Assembly: GCA_963747105.1 (NCBI GenBank)
Contig: CAVVEC010000007.1
Span: 124,001-188,000, forward strand
Direction: 5' to 3'
Source: CAVVEC01 sp963747105
GTDB lineage: Bacteria > Acidobacteriota > Terriglobia > Terriglobales > Acidobacteriaceae
Length of the DNA stretch: 64,000 bases
The position numbers were made by a program, and so were the translations under genes. The notes beneath the pieces were generated by a model. That model saw only the letters and a program-made list of their open reading frames with translations. It did no database searches and was not told where the DNA came from. Shown here one piece after another: positions 44,653 to 52,611 of this stretch (positions are counted from its first letter, which is position 1; each line of letters begins with the position of its first letter).

Positions 44653-45240
44653 TCACAACCGGGCAGAATTAATCTGAAATCCAAATGAAAAGGGGCCGAG
44701 CGGCCCTCCGTGCTTCACTTGTGCCTTCTGATAGAGAAGCGTCGCTATCTGCTCAACATCCTCTTTCGCCCTGACGGCATTGTCCTCAGTGCCGAATAGC
44801 TCCCAATCAGCGGGAACCACCTGCCCTCGCTTCCCGTCTAGAAATTCGTTCAAGTCCTCCACGCTCTCCGTTTTTAAGCTCTCAGGTTTTCCGTGCGCAA
44901 GATAGTTTCTGAAAGCAAAAAGGTCCTTCACAATCTGCCACGGACGCGAGCCGTAATCAGGAGTTACGCGTATCAAATCACTTAGCAAATCCAATTTCTC
45001 CTTCGGCTTTAGTCGCTCTAGGTAGCTCCAGTGAGGCACAAGGTACTGTCCCAACCAGTTCAGAAGAGCCTCGATATAGAATGCTCGGAAGACCAAGCTG
45101 GCCCTGAATTGATGTGCTGATGCTGTTTTCTCCGTCCGACCTGCGTCAAGCAGGCAGTTGGACGCGTGCCAGAGCTCCGCGTGAATCCTCACGTCCCTTT
45201 CCTTCGATACGCGAGCTTTTCTAGCGACCGATCGGTTCAT
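44653..45240 (-). CDS. HEPN-like protein
   Basis: 195 residues, mainly helical. FRNYLAHGK places Arg111 and His116 in the RxxxxH motif of HEPN ribonucleases, after a long helical bundle (RASLVFRAFYIEALLNWL, KEKLDLLSDLIR). No MNT nucleotidyltransferase or other partner is adjacent. It lies among toxin-antitoxin genes, so a stand-alone RNase or abortive-infection role is possible; this is inferred from the motif and the neighbourhood. Confidence 0.55.
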   Translation of the reverse strand: MNRSVARKARVSKERDVRIHAELWHASNCLLDAGRTEKTASAHQFRASLVFRAFYIEALLNWLGQYLVPHWSYLERLKPKEKLDLLSDLIRVTPDYGSRPWQIVKDLFAFRNYLAHGKPESLKTESVEDLNEFLDGKRGQVVPADWELFGTEDNAVRAKEDVEQIATLLYQKAQVKHGGPLGPFSFGFQINSARL

Positions 45241-45350
45241 AAGTGTAATTTATCCACGAGTGCGAACGAAAATCAATAAATTCCGTCCCCATATCGGCAC
45301 GGCTTCCGGGCCACTGGTTGCATGTCCCACTCAAGCTTTAATGGTGAAAG

Positions 45351-45644
45351 TTACTCTGTGCCAGTCTCAGCAAAAATCTGCGCCACGGTCTTCATAGCCA
45401 TGAACAGCCGATTCGGCCGATTCGGAATATCGATGAAGCCATAGCGTCTGTAGAAGGCACGCGCGTTTTCGTCGATGGCGTCCACCACAACGGCGACAGA
45501 GGCGATGTTCCGGCTGTGCTCAAGTGCCCTCTTCAAGGCCCCCATGAGCAGGAGTTCCCCAAAACCGCGTCCCTTGAACTGCTGGCTTCTCGCCAATCGT
45601 CCGAGCAACGTCGCAGGCAGTTTATCGTACCTGGGAAGGTGCAA
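45351..45644 (-). pseudogene. GNAT toxin (TacT-like), N-terminally truncated
   Basis: 97 residues: LHLPRYDKLPATLLGRLARS, then FKGRGFGELLLMGALKRAL with the acetyl-CoA-binding (Q/R)xxGxG-like loop, and DENARAFYRRYGFIDIP. This is the C-terminal part of tRNA-acetylating TacT-type toxins, which are normally about 160-170 residues; the first 60-70 are missing. It follows a truncated DUF1778-type antitoxin, so the pair appears to be a decayed module. Confidence 0.7.
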
Positions 45645-45669
45645 CTGTTGAACTGGCGCGATATTACAA

Positions 45670-45894
45670 CTACACGGTCTCCTCTTTTAATCGCCGCGAC
45701 GCCACAATTGCTCTCCCAGTCGGCTTACCCGGATTCAGCAGTGCTTCGATAAAAAGGCGACGCGCTTCCGCGGTCAAAATCAGTGTTCGCTCCGTGCCTT
45801 TGCCGTTCCCGTGTTGGCCGCGACTCGCCATGACTAATTTTAACTCGCTGTCATTTCGAGCGGAGCGGGATTGTGAGCGGGAGCGAACAAACAC
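45670..45894 (-). pseudogene. DUF1778-type (TacA-like) antitoxin remnant
   Basis: The end ERTLILTAEARRLFIEALLN followed by PGKPTGRAIVASRRLKE matches the C-terminal toxin-binding tail of DUF1778 antitoxins (ILTxEAxxxFxEALxNPPxP). The normal ribbon-helix-helix N terminus is missing and replaced by unrelated sequence derived from a repeat. It sits immediately upstream of the truncated GNAT toxin. Confidence 0.6.
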
Positions 45895-46002
45895 GCGTAG
45901 TCGAGAAACCTGCTTTATTGCCGATCCCAGCAGAACAGCAGGTTCCTCGACTGCGCTTCCTCGTCCGCTGCGCGTCCGAGCAAACTTCGCTCGGAATGAC
46001 AG
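45848..46002. repeat. long imperfect inverted repeat (TGTCATTTCGAGCG type)
   Basis: CTGTCATTTCGAGCG at the left end is mirrored by CGCTCGGAATGACAG at the right, enclosing about 125 bp. The layout is that of a non-autonomous interspersed element. It overlaps the 5' end of the decayed antitoxin, suggesting that its insertion removed the antitoxin's N terminus. Confidence 0.6.
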
Positions 46003-46054
46003 TGTTTACGATTTCCTTCAGGGAGAAGCCAGACGCGAGATCCACCTTATATGT

Positions 46055-46789
46055 TTATTGTGCCGGCACCCACGTATCCGATCCCGTCAGCTTAACCGCT
46101 ACATCCGTAATCCAAATGTGCAGGGGCTTGCCATCGGCGGTGCCGCGATGCTCGGTTGAGAACAGAATTGGACCCGCCTTTTTGTAGCCTGCCCAGGTTG
46201 CGAAGACGCGGCTCGGCGGCTTGGCCCCGCCACGGTGGTAGACAAAGTACACCACGCGGTTGTCTTTACCGACGTAGAGATCCCAGGTGTCGCCAGGCGT
46301 GTAGCCGCCATCCGCGGGATACTTTATGGGGATTAGTTCGGCCATGCCGGGGCCCACCGGCAGGTTAAACTTGCCCTGATCAATCGCGCTGGCGCTCTTG
46401 TCCCAATAAGCGTGAAACGGGAAGAGAGCCCAATAATTGTCGTTGACGAAAGCCGGCTCGACTTCGTTCTTCACCTGGTCGGATTGACTGCTGAGCTGAG
46501 AGCTGTCGTACGTAACCTTCACCGGCTTGCCGTCTTTGTCGGTACTCTCGAAGGTGATTTTGCCGGTCTTGGGCTCCCACTCCCACTTGTGAGCAAGTTT
46601 GAAGAGCCCGGGTATTTCCCCGTTCCAAGTGTAGCGGATGGCCTCAACCTTGTCCCACGAATCGATACCGTAGGTCTTGGCGACTTGATCGAGAATTGGC
46701 GCGCGCGTCGGCGCCGGCGGGTTTTGAGCAAGGACCAGCACTCCGCAAAGCAAAAGACCGAGCATGGTTAAACGGCGGGCATTTCTCAT
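46055..46789 (-). CDS. secreted protein of unknown function
   Basis: 244 residues. MRNARRLTMLGLLLCGVLVLAQ is a signal peptide behind GAGGAG (nine-base spacing), which fixes the start at 46787-46789. The mature protein shows YGIDSWDKVEAIRYTWNG, WEWEPKTGKITFESTDKDGK, PFHAYWDKSASA and DLYVGKDNRVVYFVYHRGG, a beta-rich pattern that recalls lipoprotein-carrier-like folds. Function unknown. Confidence 0.7.
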   Translation of the reverse strand: MRNARRLTMLGLLLCGVLVLAQNPPAPTRAPILDQVAKTYGIDSWDKVEAIRYTWNGEIPGLFKLAHKWEWEPKTGKITFESTDKDGKPVKVTYDSSQLSSQSDQVKNEVEPAFVNDNYWALFPFHAYWDKSASAIDQGKFNLPVGPGMAELIPIKYPADGGYTPGDTWDLYVGKDNRVVYFVYHRGGAKPPSRVFATWAGYKKAGPILFSTEHRGTADGKPLHIWITDVAVKLTGSDTWVPAQ

Positions 46790-46972
46790 AGAGTTCGCTC
46801 CTCGGTGAATTGAACGGATGAAGTCTTGGATGACGGATGAAAGCATTAGGATACACAAGTCGCACCTCGGCGCTGTCGCCACGCCAGCCACTCACAGCGC
46901 TTCCTCGGCTGGCCGCGAGATTATACCGCACACCGCGGGCGATTGTGTCCCGGATGCTCATGCGGTCGCGGG

Positions 46973-47149
46973 CTAATTGTCGGTTTTCTTGCCCGGATAC
47001 AGTAGCATCATCAACAAAGAGAATGCGGCAATACAGATAACCGCCAGCCACCACGGCCTAAACACAATCGGAAACAGAACAAAGAAAATAATGAATATGA
47101 CCCAGCGCCATGCGGACGGTTTGTTGTCGCCACTCGTTGCAGGTTCCAC
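46973..47149 (-). CDS. small membrane protein (58 residues)
   Basis: GTG start with GAGGTG about eight bases upstream; product starts MEPATSGDNKPSAWRWVIFI. Two hydrophobic helices (WVIFIIFFVLFPIVF and WWLAVICIAAFSLLMMLLY) are joined by the short RP turn, and the tail PGKKTDN is polar. No family recognised. It is below usual length cut-offs and sits between the secreted protein and higA. Confidence 0.5.
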   Translation of the reverse strand: MEPATSGDNKPSAWRWVIFIIFFVLFPIVFRPWWLAVICIAAFSLLMMLLYPGKKTDN

Positions 47150-47255
47150 TTCTATTGCACCTCACGCCGCTGTTTCCGCCTTTTGCGCTCGTACCCACCA
47201 CCTGCCTATGCTGCGATACTCGAAGGTCGCGCAAGTTTGCACTCGCAACGGGCGA

Positions 47256-47684
47256 TTATCGGTATTGGGCTCTTGCTCCTGCGGCCCTCTTCGGAATGAA
47301 AACATCTGCCGGGAGCCTGAACCGAGCGCTCAATCTCCGCACTTGCTCAATAGTTAGATTCCGCTGTCCCGAAAGAAACATCGAAACCGCACTCTCCGAA
47401 CCGAATTGAGGAATCAGGTCGCGTTGCGTGAGCTTCTGCTGTTCAATGAGAAACCGCACAACCGAAGCCGGGTCCGCCGCTGGAATCGGATAATGCTCCT
47501 GCTCGTAACGTTCCACGAGCAACGTGAGGAGTTCGATTGCTTCTAATTCAGAGCGAGAGGGGCTTTCCAGCGCCGTTAGTTGGAAGAGAGCGTTGGTATA
47601 AGCCTCAAGTTCCGCGTCGTTGTGTATCACGCGGGGAGCGCCGCGCGCGATCATTTCCGCCGGGTTCGCCAGAACTTTGTTCAT
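47256..47684 (-). CDS. higA: HigA-type antitoxin
   Basis: 142 residues. The C-terminal half is an XRE helix-turn-helix (QQKLTQRDLIPQFGSESAVS then MFLSGQRNLTIEQVRRLSAR, PADVFIP); the N-terminal half (HNDAELEAYTNALFQLTAL, SRSELEAIELLTLLVERYE) is typical of the larger HigA-like antitoxins. The start overlaps the toxin stop as ATGA, so toxin and antitoxin are translationally coupled with the toxin first, the usual higBA order. Confidence 0.9.
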   Translation of the reverse strand: MNKVLANPAEMIARGAPRVIHNDAELEAYTNALFQLTALESPSRSELEAIELLTLLVERYEQEHYPIPAADPASVVRFLIEQQKLTQRDLIPQFGSESAVSMFLSGQRNLTIEQVRRLSARFRLPADVFIPKRAAGARAQYR

Positions 47685-48010
47685 TTCGTCCCAAACCTCC
47701 TATCCCAGTTACTGCGGTTGTTGTATTCCTTATGCGTCAAGAAAGATCGGACGTAAACATGTCCCTTGGTCTGTATTTCTTTCGTCGTTTTTGCATAGTG
47801 GATAACGGTGATCAGCCGATAACGGTTCCGTCTGATATCAAAGATTACATAGCCATTCACGTTATCGGCATCCTTGAACATGCCGCGAACTTCGTCAAAG
47901 TTGTGCCAGCGGACCCCCTCGACGATACTCACCCACGCTCTGATTTCGTTGGCCGCATCCGGGTAGCGTTCCATCGCCTCGCTCAGGTGCTTTCGCGTAA
48001 CGATGACCAC
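47681..48010 (-). CDS. higB: HigB-type mRNA interferase toxin
   Basis: 109 residues: MVIVTRKHLSEAMERYPDAA, then WVSIVEGVRWHNFDEVRGMF, NGYVIFDIRRNRYRLITVIH and KGHVYVRSFLTHKEY, all hallmarks of HigB (ribosome-dependent RelE/HigB-fold RNase). The start is GTG at 48008-48010, only six bases after a -10 element, so its mRNA is probably leaderless. Confidence 0.9.
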   Translation of the reverse strand: MVIVTRKHLSEAMERYPDAANEIRAWVSIVEGVRWHNFDEVRGMFKDADNVNGYVIFDIRRNRYRLITVIHYAKTTKEIQTKGHVYVRSFLTHKEYNNRSNWDRRFGTK

Positions 48011-48016
48011 CTATCG

Positions 48017-48046
48017 AGAATACTTCACAACATGTGAAGTTGTCAA
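48017..48046 (-). promoter_or_regulatory. higBA promoter with operator in the spacer
   Basis: On the minus strand TTGACA (48041-48046) and TATTCT (48017-48022) are 18 bp apart. The perfect palindrome ACTTCAC-AACAT-GTGAAGT (48022-48040) fills the spacer, so a bound HigA would block RNA polymerase directly. Confidence 0.75.
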
Positions 48047-48168
48047 CCCAGCAAAATCAAACCAAGGCAGCTCTCTAAGTGGCTGTAGTTAAATGCTTTA
48101 CGTTCTAGCCCCTCCGAGCGCCCGGAAATTCTTAACGGTTGAATTGCTAGAATGTGATAATTGGAACA

Positions 48169-48609
48169 ATGCGCGACAAAATCCGACTTTTTGTCGTTGT
48201 CGGCAAAGCGGCCCTGATAACTACCGCTGGATGTCTCGTGCCAGTCTTGACACTTAAGCTTGGGCTAACACGCAGCGAGCTAGGAGCCTTAACCCTAGTG
48301 GCCATCATTCTCGCAACTGGGATTGCAACTTGGTGGATATTTCGAAAGCTTCAAACGAATTACTCGCGACGTGAGGCGCGGGCCGTCGCCACTGCATTCG
48401 CGATATTGACTCCGGTATCGCTGGCCGTGGCAATGCCGCTTTCCCTGATACCAGGAGGCTACACTGAGATGCTTCTGGGTTCGCCCTTCGCTCCAGTAGG
48501 CGCATTTGCGGGAATCGCTGCGATGACCGCCATCCTAGATTCCCTGCTGTGCCTGCTTACATTGTGGATGACGCGTCGAATCGTCGAATTAGAATCAACG
48601 CACCAATAA
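48169..48609 (+). CDS. integral membrane protein of unknown function
   Basis: 146 residues with about four membrane helices: LFVVVGKAALITTAGCLVPV, LGALTLVAIILATGIATWWI, AVATAFAILTPVSLAVAMPL and GAFAGIAAMTAILDSLLCLL. No family recognised. An extended -10 (TGTGATAAT) ends seven bases before the ATG at 48169, again suggesting a leaderless transcript; a GTG at 48154 is the alternative start. Confidence 0.55.
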   Translation: MRDKIRLFVVVGKAALITTAGCLVPVLTLKLGLTRSELGALTLVAIILATGIATWWIFRKLQTNYSRREARAVATAFAILTPVSLAVAMPLSLIPGGYTEMLLGSPFAPVGAFAGIAAMTAILDSLLCLLTLWMTRRIVELESTHQ

Positions 48610-48655
48610 GGACTGATGGGCTAAGATCGACCGGGAGTGCGATCAGCCGAACTTG

Positions 48656-49984
48656 TCACCGATCTTCTTTGCGCCGCTCGGCTTGCTCCGATCGCCTGAG
48701 CCGGCGCAAACCGATGATTGCACCGGCCGCTGCCAGGCATCCGTATTCCAGCAGCATGATCCAACCAGGAAGCGCCCCCCAAGCATGCCCAAGTGCGCGC
48801 AAGTGCCACATCACGTAAGTCGGAAAAATGCTCACGGTCCAGATGATGATCAGCAGCGTCGAGGCCGACGTGAGGAATGGCAGCAGCCACAGAAGATACC
48901 ATGGGAATACTGCGGGTGCGCACAAAAGAGATGCTGCCATGGGCCAGGCAAATTGGTCCGGAGAGAGCTCAGGAGTTCGCCTTTTCAGCCAGGTTGCAGT
49001 CGCTAATCCGACGAGCACCGCGAGGCCTGCCAGCAACTGCGGAGGCGCCACTCGATCAAGCACCGCAAACACGGGACCATTGAAGCGGAAACTCTGCACA
49101 TACGTACCCAGCGAGCCGATCGGAATGCGACCGTGATTCAGAAATGGCACGTACAGAAGTACGACCACCGCTGTCGCCAGCGCTGCGTCACGAACGCGAA
49201 CCCGCTTCCAGTAGAGGGGTAAGAGCACGACCGGCAGAAATTTCACTGCTATAGCCAGCCCAAGTGCGACGGCCGCAGTCGTCCGCCATCGGCGCAGTAG
49301 CGCAGCGGCGGACACCACCAGCAATAGCGCGCCAACAATATCAATGTGGCCGCTTCCCGCCACCTCGACGGCCAACAACGGGTTCCAGGCGAATGCCAGA
49401 ACCAGGTGCGCTCTTTGTTCCTGCCCGGTACAACGCAAGACATCGAGCAACACGAAAACAATCGCGAACTCGCAAACCACAAATGCTACTTTCATCGCGA
49501 ATGTAGACTCGTGAATCGCGGTTACGGCGCGAAAGAATAGCTGCGCTCCTGGTGGATATGGGCTCGGCAGATCCGGGTTGTTCAAGTTGCGGGTTTCCGC
49601 AGTATGCAGCCCTTTAACGGCAGGATCGCTGGGAACGACAAGATAAGGGTTGTAGCCGAGCCGCTGCAGGCGGCCATCCCAGACATAGCGATGAATATCG
49701 TCGTCATTGTTGGCGCCCGCGGGCACCCGAAGAAATTCAACGTGCCACACCGCAGCCAGGGCGAGCCCAATGACGACAACGCGTCGCGGAAATCCTTGTG
49801 TGGCGCGGGCGCCTCGCCCGCGAAAGAACTCCCGGACCGCCAAGAGATACGCGATGCCCGCAAGCGTCAACGAGGCCATGAAGTGTGGCCCACCCCGATC
49901 GCCGAAGTTGCGCGAGCAGATCGTCAGCGCCACGCACAATGTGACGCCGAGCACGCACACTCTCCACGCAGGGGTGATTTTCAT
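48656..49984 (-). CDS. GT87-type membrane glycosyltransferase
   Basis: 442 residues with about ten or more membrane helices. It fits polyprenyl-phosphate-dependent mannosyltransferases of the GT87/DUF2029 or related GT-C class: first loop with the acidic NNDDDIHRYVWDGRLQR (catalytic Asp region), GYNPYLV, SPYPPGAQLFF, NPLLAVEVAGSGHIDIVGAL and FPWYLLWLLPFL. It likely transfers a sugar from a lipid carrier on the periplasmic side to a lipid or envelope glycan. Other envelope glycosylation genes (DUF2064, GT2) lie on the same strand further left to right, separated by repeats. Confidence 0.85.
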   Translation of the reverse strand: MKITPAWRVCVLGVTLCVALTICSRNFGDRGGPHFMASLTLAGIAYLLAVREFFRGRGARATQGFPRRVVVIGLALAAVWHVEFLRVPAGANNDDDIHRYVWDGRLQRLGYNPYLVVPSDPAVKGLHTAETRNLNNPDLPSPYPPGAQLFFRAVTAIHESTFAMKVAFVVCEFAIVFVLLDVLRCTGQEQRAHLVLAFAWNPLLAVEVAGSGHIDIVGALLLVVSAAALLRRWRTTAAVALGLAIAVKFLPVVLLPLYWKRVRVRDAALATAVVVLLYVPFLNHGRIPIGSLGTYVQSFRFNGPVFAVLDRVAPPQLLAGLAVLVGLATATWLKRRTPELSPDQFAWPMAASLLCAPAVFPWYLLWLLPFLTSASTLLIIIWTVSIFPTYVMWHLRALGHAWGALPGWIMLLEYGCLAAAGAIIGLRRLRRSEQAERRKEDR

Positions 49985-50008
49985 TATTACTATTCTCCCA
50001 CGGGTGGC

Positions 50009-50037
50009 CCACTCAAGCCTGCGTTTGGCTTGAGTGG
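50009..50037. repeat. hairpin repeat CCACTCAAGCC/GGCTTGAGTGG
   Basis: Perfect 11-pair stem with an eight-base or shorter loop just upstream of the membrane glycosyltransferase gene. A related segment (TTTCAGTGGGGATGCTCCGA with following TCTGTCATCCCG) recurs at 52381-52422, so it belongs to a dispersed repeat family. Confidence 0.6.
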
Positions 50038-50170
50038 AGATGCTCAGATCTTTTCAACTCTGTCATCCCGTCTATAACCACGACGGCTCTGTCAACTGTT
50101 TTTTTGGCAACACGAGGGCGTGGCCGCGGCAAGGATGGTTTGCCGTTGCTTTTCCCCTTATTAGCAGGGG

Positions 50171-50205
50171 TTGCTGTTGCTCTTGCTGTTGGTGTTGCTG
50201 TTGTC
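50171..50205 (+). repeat. TTGCTG-type simple repeat
   Basis: About 35 bp of near-perfect trinucleotide pairs (TTGCTG, TTGCTC, TTGCTG, TTGGTG, TTGCTG, TTGTC) about 65 bp before the REP element that precedes the first RAYT gene. It may be slippage-prone. Confidence 0.6.
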
Positions 50206-50268
50206 TTAAGATCAAGCCGCTCGTCCTCTGCATTCGAATCATCGATGGGTACCGATGCCGGCCGGTGG

Positions 50269-50305
50269 CCCAGGTTCGCGAGCGGGGTTGGCGAGCTAAC
50301 CTGGG
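50269..50305 (+). repeat. REP palindrome 5' of RAYT 1
   Basis: CCCAGGTT…AACCTGGG arms enclose CGCGAGCGGGG and GGCGAGCT. It is repeated in inverted orientation at 50899-50935, so the transposase gene is bracketed by a REP pair. Confidence 0.8.
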
Positions 50306-50356
50306 ACATGTTCAGACATCACTGCATTCGCGGACGCAAGCGCCTTACCTCATCTC

Positions 50357-50908
50357 ATGCCTACAGGTCTGCGGCGTTTCCAGCAGTCCGGACAGTCCCA
50401 TTTTGTAACTTTCACTTGCTATCATCGGCAAGCTCACTTCAATCTTCCTGATGCCTGCGATCTATTCGTTCAGTGCCTGGAGGACATGCGCTGCCGCTTC
50501 GCGATGTGCGTCTTCGGATACGTCGTCATGCCGGAACATGTTCACCTGTTGGTCAACGAGCCGAAGCAGGGAATGCTGGCGGATGCAATCCACTTTCTGA
50601 AATTGTCGTTTGCGAAACGCGTGCGCTGGCTGAGGGACGATTCGCACGCCGGCGTATTCCGGCAAAAGCGTTACTACGACCGGAACGTCAGGGATGAGCG
50701 AGAGTTCCCGGAAAAATTACGCTATCTGCACCGGAATCCTGTGACGCGAGGGCTGGTGAAACAACCGGGAGACTGGAAGTGGAGCAGCTTTCGTCATTAT
50801 GCGCTACGGGAAGTCGGAGTGGTCGAGATCGAGTCGGAATGGACGGCGAGAGATCGCGAGAGAGCAGCCCAGGGCGGGGCTGCGAGGGTATTTCTGTCCC
50901 CAGGTTAG
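50357..50908 (+). CDS. REP-associated tyrosine transposase (RAYT) 1
   Basis: 183-residue IS200/IS605-like Y1 transposase domain. Key features: FVTFTCYHRQAHF, the HUH metal-binding pair HVH at 61-63 (PEHVHLLV), the nucleophile Tyr in FRQKRYYDRNV (about 106), and the family's LRYLHRNPVTRGLV and WKWSSFRHY signatures. The final codons SPG-stop are supplied by the downstream REP palindrome. It probably processes single-stranded REP DNA; the intact motifs suggest it is active or recently so. Confidence 0.92.
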   Translation: MPTGLRRFQQSGQSHFVTFTCYHRQAHFNLPDACDLFVQCLEDMRCRFAMCVFGYVVMPEHVHLLVNEPKQGMLADAIHFLKLSFAKRVRWLRDDSHAGVFRQKRYYDRNVRDEREFPEKLRYLHRNPVTRGLVKQPGDWKWSSFRHYALREVGVVEIESEWTARDRERAAQGGAARVFLSPG

Positions 50909-50935
50909 CTCGCACAATCCGCTCGCGAACCTGGG
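50899..50935 (-). repeat. REP palindrome 3' of RAYT 1
   Basis: Inverted copy of the upstream REP: CCCAGGTTAGCTCGC … GCTCGCGAACCTGGG. It overlaps the last three codons and the stop of the transposase gene. Confidence 0.8.
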
Positions 50936-51041
50936 CCACCGGCCCAGTCGCAACTCCTCCGCCAAGCAAGTCAGATCGTCGGCTACCCGTCCGGAACCGT
51001 GCCGTCACACCCGCCCATAATTGGACAGACTCGGCCGGCTC

Positions 51042-51419
51042 TCACTCACTGTTGGATGGTTGCCCGCCGAGCAGCCGGCGAAAGGCCAGCCCAAATCCTA
51101 GACCGACTGCTGTAACCACAAAGCTGAAGGCCCCGAGCTTCAGAATCGAAGGATAAGTGTTTGGGTGAATTGTGTCTGGCAGACCCATCGTATGTTTCAA
51201 CACGTGCGCCATTGGCAAACAGACCCAAACGATTGCAGCCGCAACTGCAGCGCGAACTCCCCAGATCCTTCCGGCAGCAGCACCAAAAACGAGAAGCATT
51301 CCTACGATCACGATTGGACTGACCTCTCCCCCGAATGCGAAGTTATCTACGGCAGCGATTCCAGCGCCCACTATCAGTCCGACTCCGGCACGTGTCACAA
51401 CATCCTTTTGCGTTTTCAT
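51042..51419 (-). CDS. small integral membrane protein
   Basis: 125 residues with about four helices: VGLIVGAGIAAVDNFAFGG, VSPIVIVGMLLVFGAAAG, VRAAVAAAIVWVCLPMAHVL and LGAFSFVVTAVGLGFGLAFR. It ends RRLLGGQPSNSE. No family is recognised. The pattern of alternating Gly/Ala helices fits a small membrane protein without known catalytic residues. Confidence 0.6.
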   Translation of the reverse strand: MKTQKDVVTRAGVGLIVGAGIAAVDNFAFGGEVSPIVIVGMLLVFGAAAGRIWGVRAAVAAAIVWVCLPMAHVLKHTMGLPDTIHPNTYPSILKLGAFSFVVTAVGLGFGLAFRRLLGGQPSNSE

Positions 51420-51465
51420 GCGAATTTACTTTGCGTTACCAAGTCACCCAGAGTCAACCTAAACT

Positions 51466-51489
51466 GTTGTAGACAGGCCACAGCGCTCA
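51466..51489 (+). repeat. interspersed repeat, copy 2
   Basis: Begins GTTGTAGACAGGCCA; 21 of 24 positions agree with 41625-41648. It separates the membrane protein from the DUF2064 gene. Confidence 0.4.
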
Positions 51490-51517
51490 TTGAGAATTGG
51501 CCGACTGACCGCCCGGG

Positions 51518-52258
51518 TCAATGAGCGGTTGAATCCCACTCTTTCACCCACGCCGCCGTGCGTGGCGCCCTGGCCGGAGCCAGCCGCAACTCCTCCGCGA
51601 GCCGACTCAAATCGTCGGCGGTGTCGATGTCATAGAAACGATCAGCGAAACCTACGGATAGCTCAAGCGCTCGTGCGCGCGCCAGGAGCCTCTCCAGCGC
51701 GCTGCTGGTGCCCATCCCGTCGCTTGCGAAAAGCGTAGGATGAAAAGCCTTTGCCCCGACGAGATAATAGCCTCCATCGTGGGTCGGCCCAACGACTACG
51801 TCATGCGCGGACAGCGTTTCGAACGCGTCTTCGAGAACAGAACGCGGCAGATGTGGGCTGTCGCTATTGAAGGCAATGATGCGTCGTCGGTGTGCATTCG
51901 TTCGAGGTGCGTTCGCTCGACAACCTTCCGCGAAGTGCGCAAACACCGACGTAAGGCCTGCAGCAAGGCCCTCACCTTTCTGCGCAACTACGCTCGCTTG
52001 GTTGCCGGCCAACCGCGCCAGTTCGTCGACGTCCGAGTCCGGGCACATGACGGCAACTTCCACACCGACCACTTCTAGTGACCGCGCCAGCGCCAGCGTG
52101 TCGTCCAGAAGACAGCAATAGAAATCAGTGACAGCCTCAGGAGAAAGGCTGGAAGCCAGGCGGGTCTTCACCGCACCCGGCCTCGGCGCTTTCGCCATGA
52201 TGACCAGCACACGGTCACTATCCGACGAACCCATGGCCTTCTCGCTTGGAGACTTCAT
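51518..52258 (-). CDS. DUF2064 (TIGR04282-type) glycosyltransferase-like protein
   Basis: 246 residues. VLVIMAKAPRPGAVKTRLAS is the family's N-terminal nucleotide-sugar motif, followed by RRIIAFNSDSPHLPRSVLED (Asp-x-Pro metal site), VVGPTHDGGYYLVGAK and SDGMGTSSALERLLARA, then YDIDTADDL near the end. The fold is GT-A-like. In some bacteria it pairs with a GT2 enzyme; here a GT2 lies 2 kb away. The start at 52256-52258 has no clear ribosome-binding site; the ATG at 52232-52234 is an alternative. The upstream region is repeat-derived. Confidence 0.85.
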   Translation of the reverse strand: MKSPSEKAMGSSDSDRVLVIMAKAPRPGAVKTRLASSLSPEAVTDFYCCLLDDTLALARSLEVVGVEVAVMCPDSDVDELARLAGNQASVVAQKGEGLAAGLTSVFAHFAEGCRANAPRTNAHRRRIIAFNSDSPHLPRSVLEDAFETLSAHDVVVGPTHDGGYYLVGAKAFHPTLFASDGMGTSSALERLLARARALELSVGFADRFYDIDTADDLSRLAEELRLAPARAPRTAAWVKEWDSTAH

Positions 52259-52300
52259 AGATTGTTGGGGCAATAATAATACGATGGGTGGCTGTAGATG

Positions 52301-52573
52301 CCCCACCCTTATCCGCGTTCTTTGCGAAATATAGAGCGGGGATGTTGAGGGAACGGCTGGCCCTCTCAAGCCGATCTTGGTTTCAGTGGGGATGCTCCGA
52401 TCTCCCCAGTTCTGTCATCCCGACTGGCTGGCGCATCGTCTCCTCTGAAACTCGCTACTTGGGTTGCCCCACCCTTGTCGCGCTTTTTGCGACAGGGTGG
52501 GCAATCGATCTTTACGTGTCCGTCGGTCTCTTCTCCACCCACCCTATCCGCAAAGAACGCGGATAAGGGTGGG
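52301..52573. repeat. cluster of CCACCCT-type REP-like palindromes
   Basis: Three related units: CCCCACCCTTATCCGCG at 52301, the hairpin CCACCCTTGTCGC…GCGACAGGGTGG at about 52469-52501, and CCCACCCTATCCGC-loop-GCGGATAAGGGTGGGG at 52538-52573. A 59-bp segment (52460-52518) recurs at 63942-64000 with one mismatch. No gene is supported within the cluster. Confidence 0.75.
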
Positions 52574-52611
52574 GCATCCCTCGGAAACGATTTGGGCGAA
52601 AAGGATGGGCC

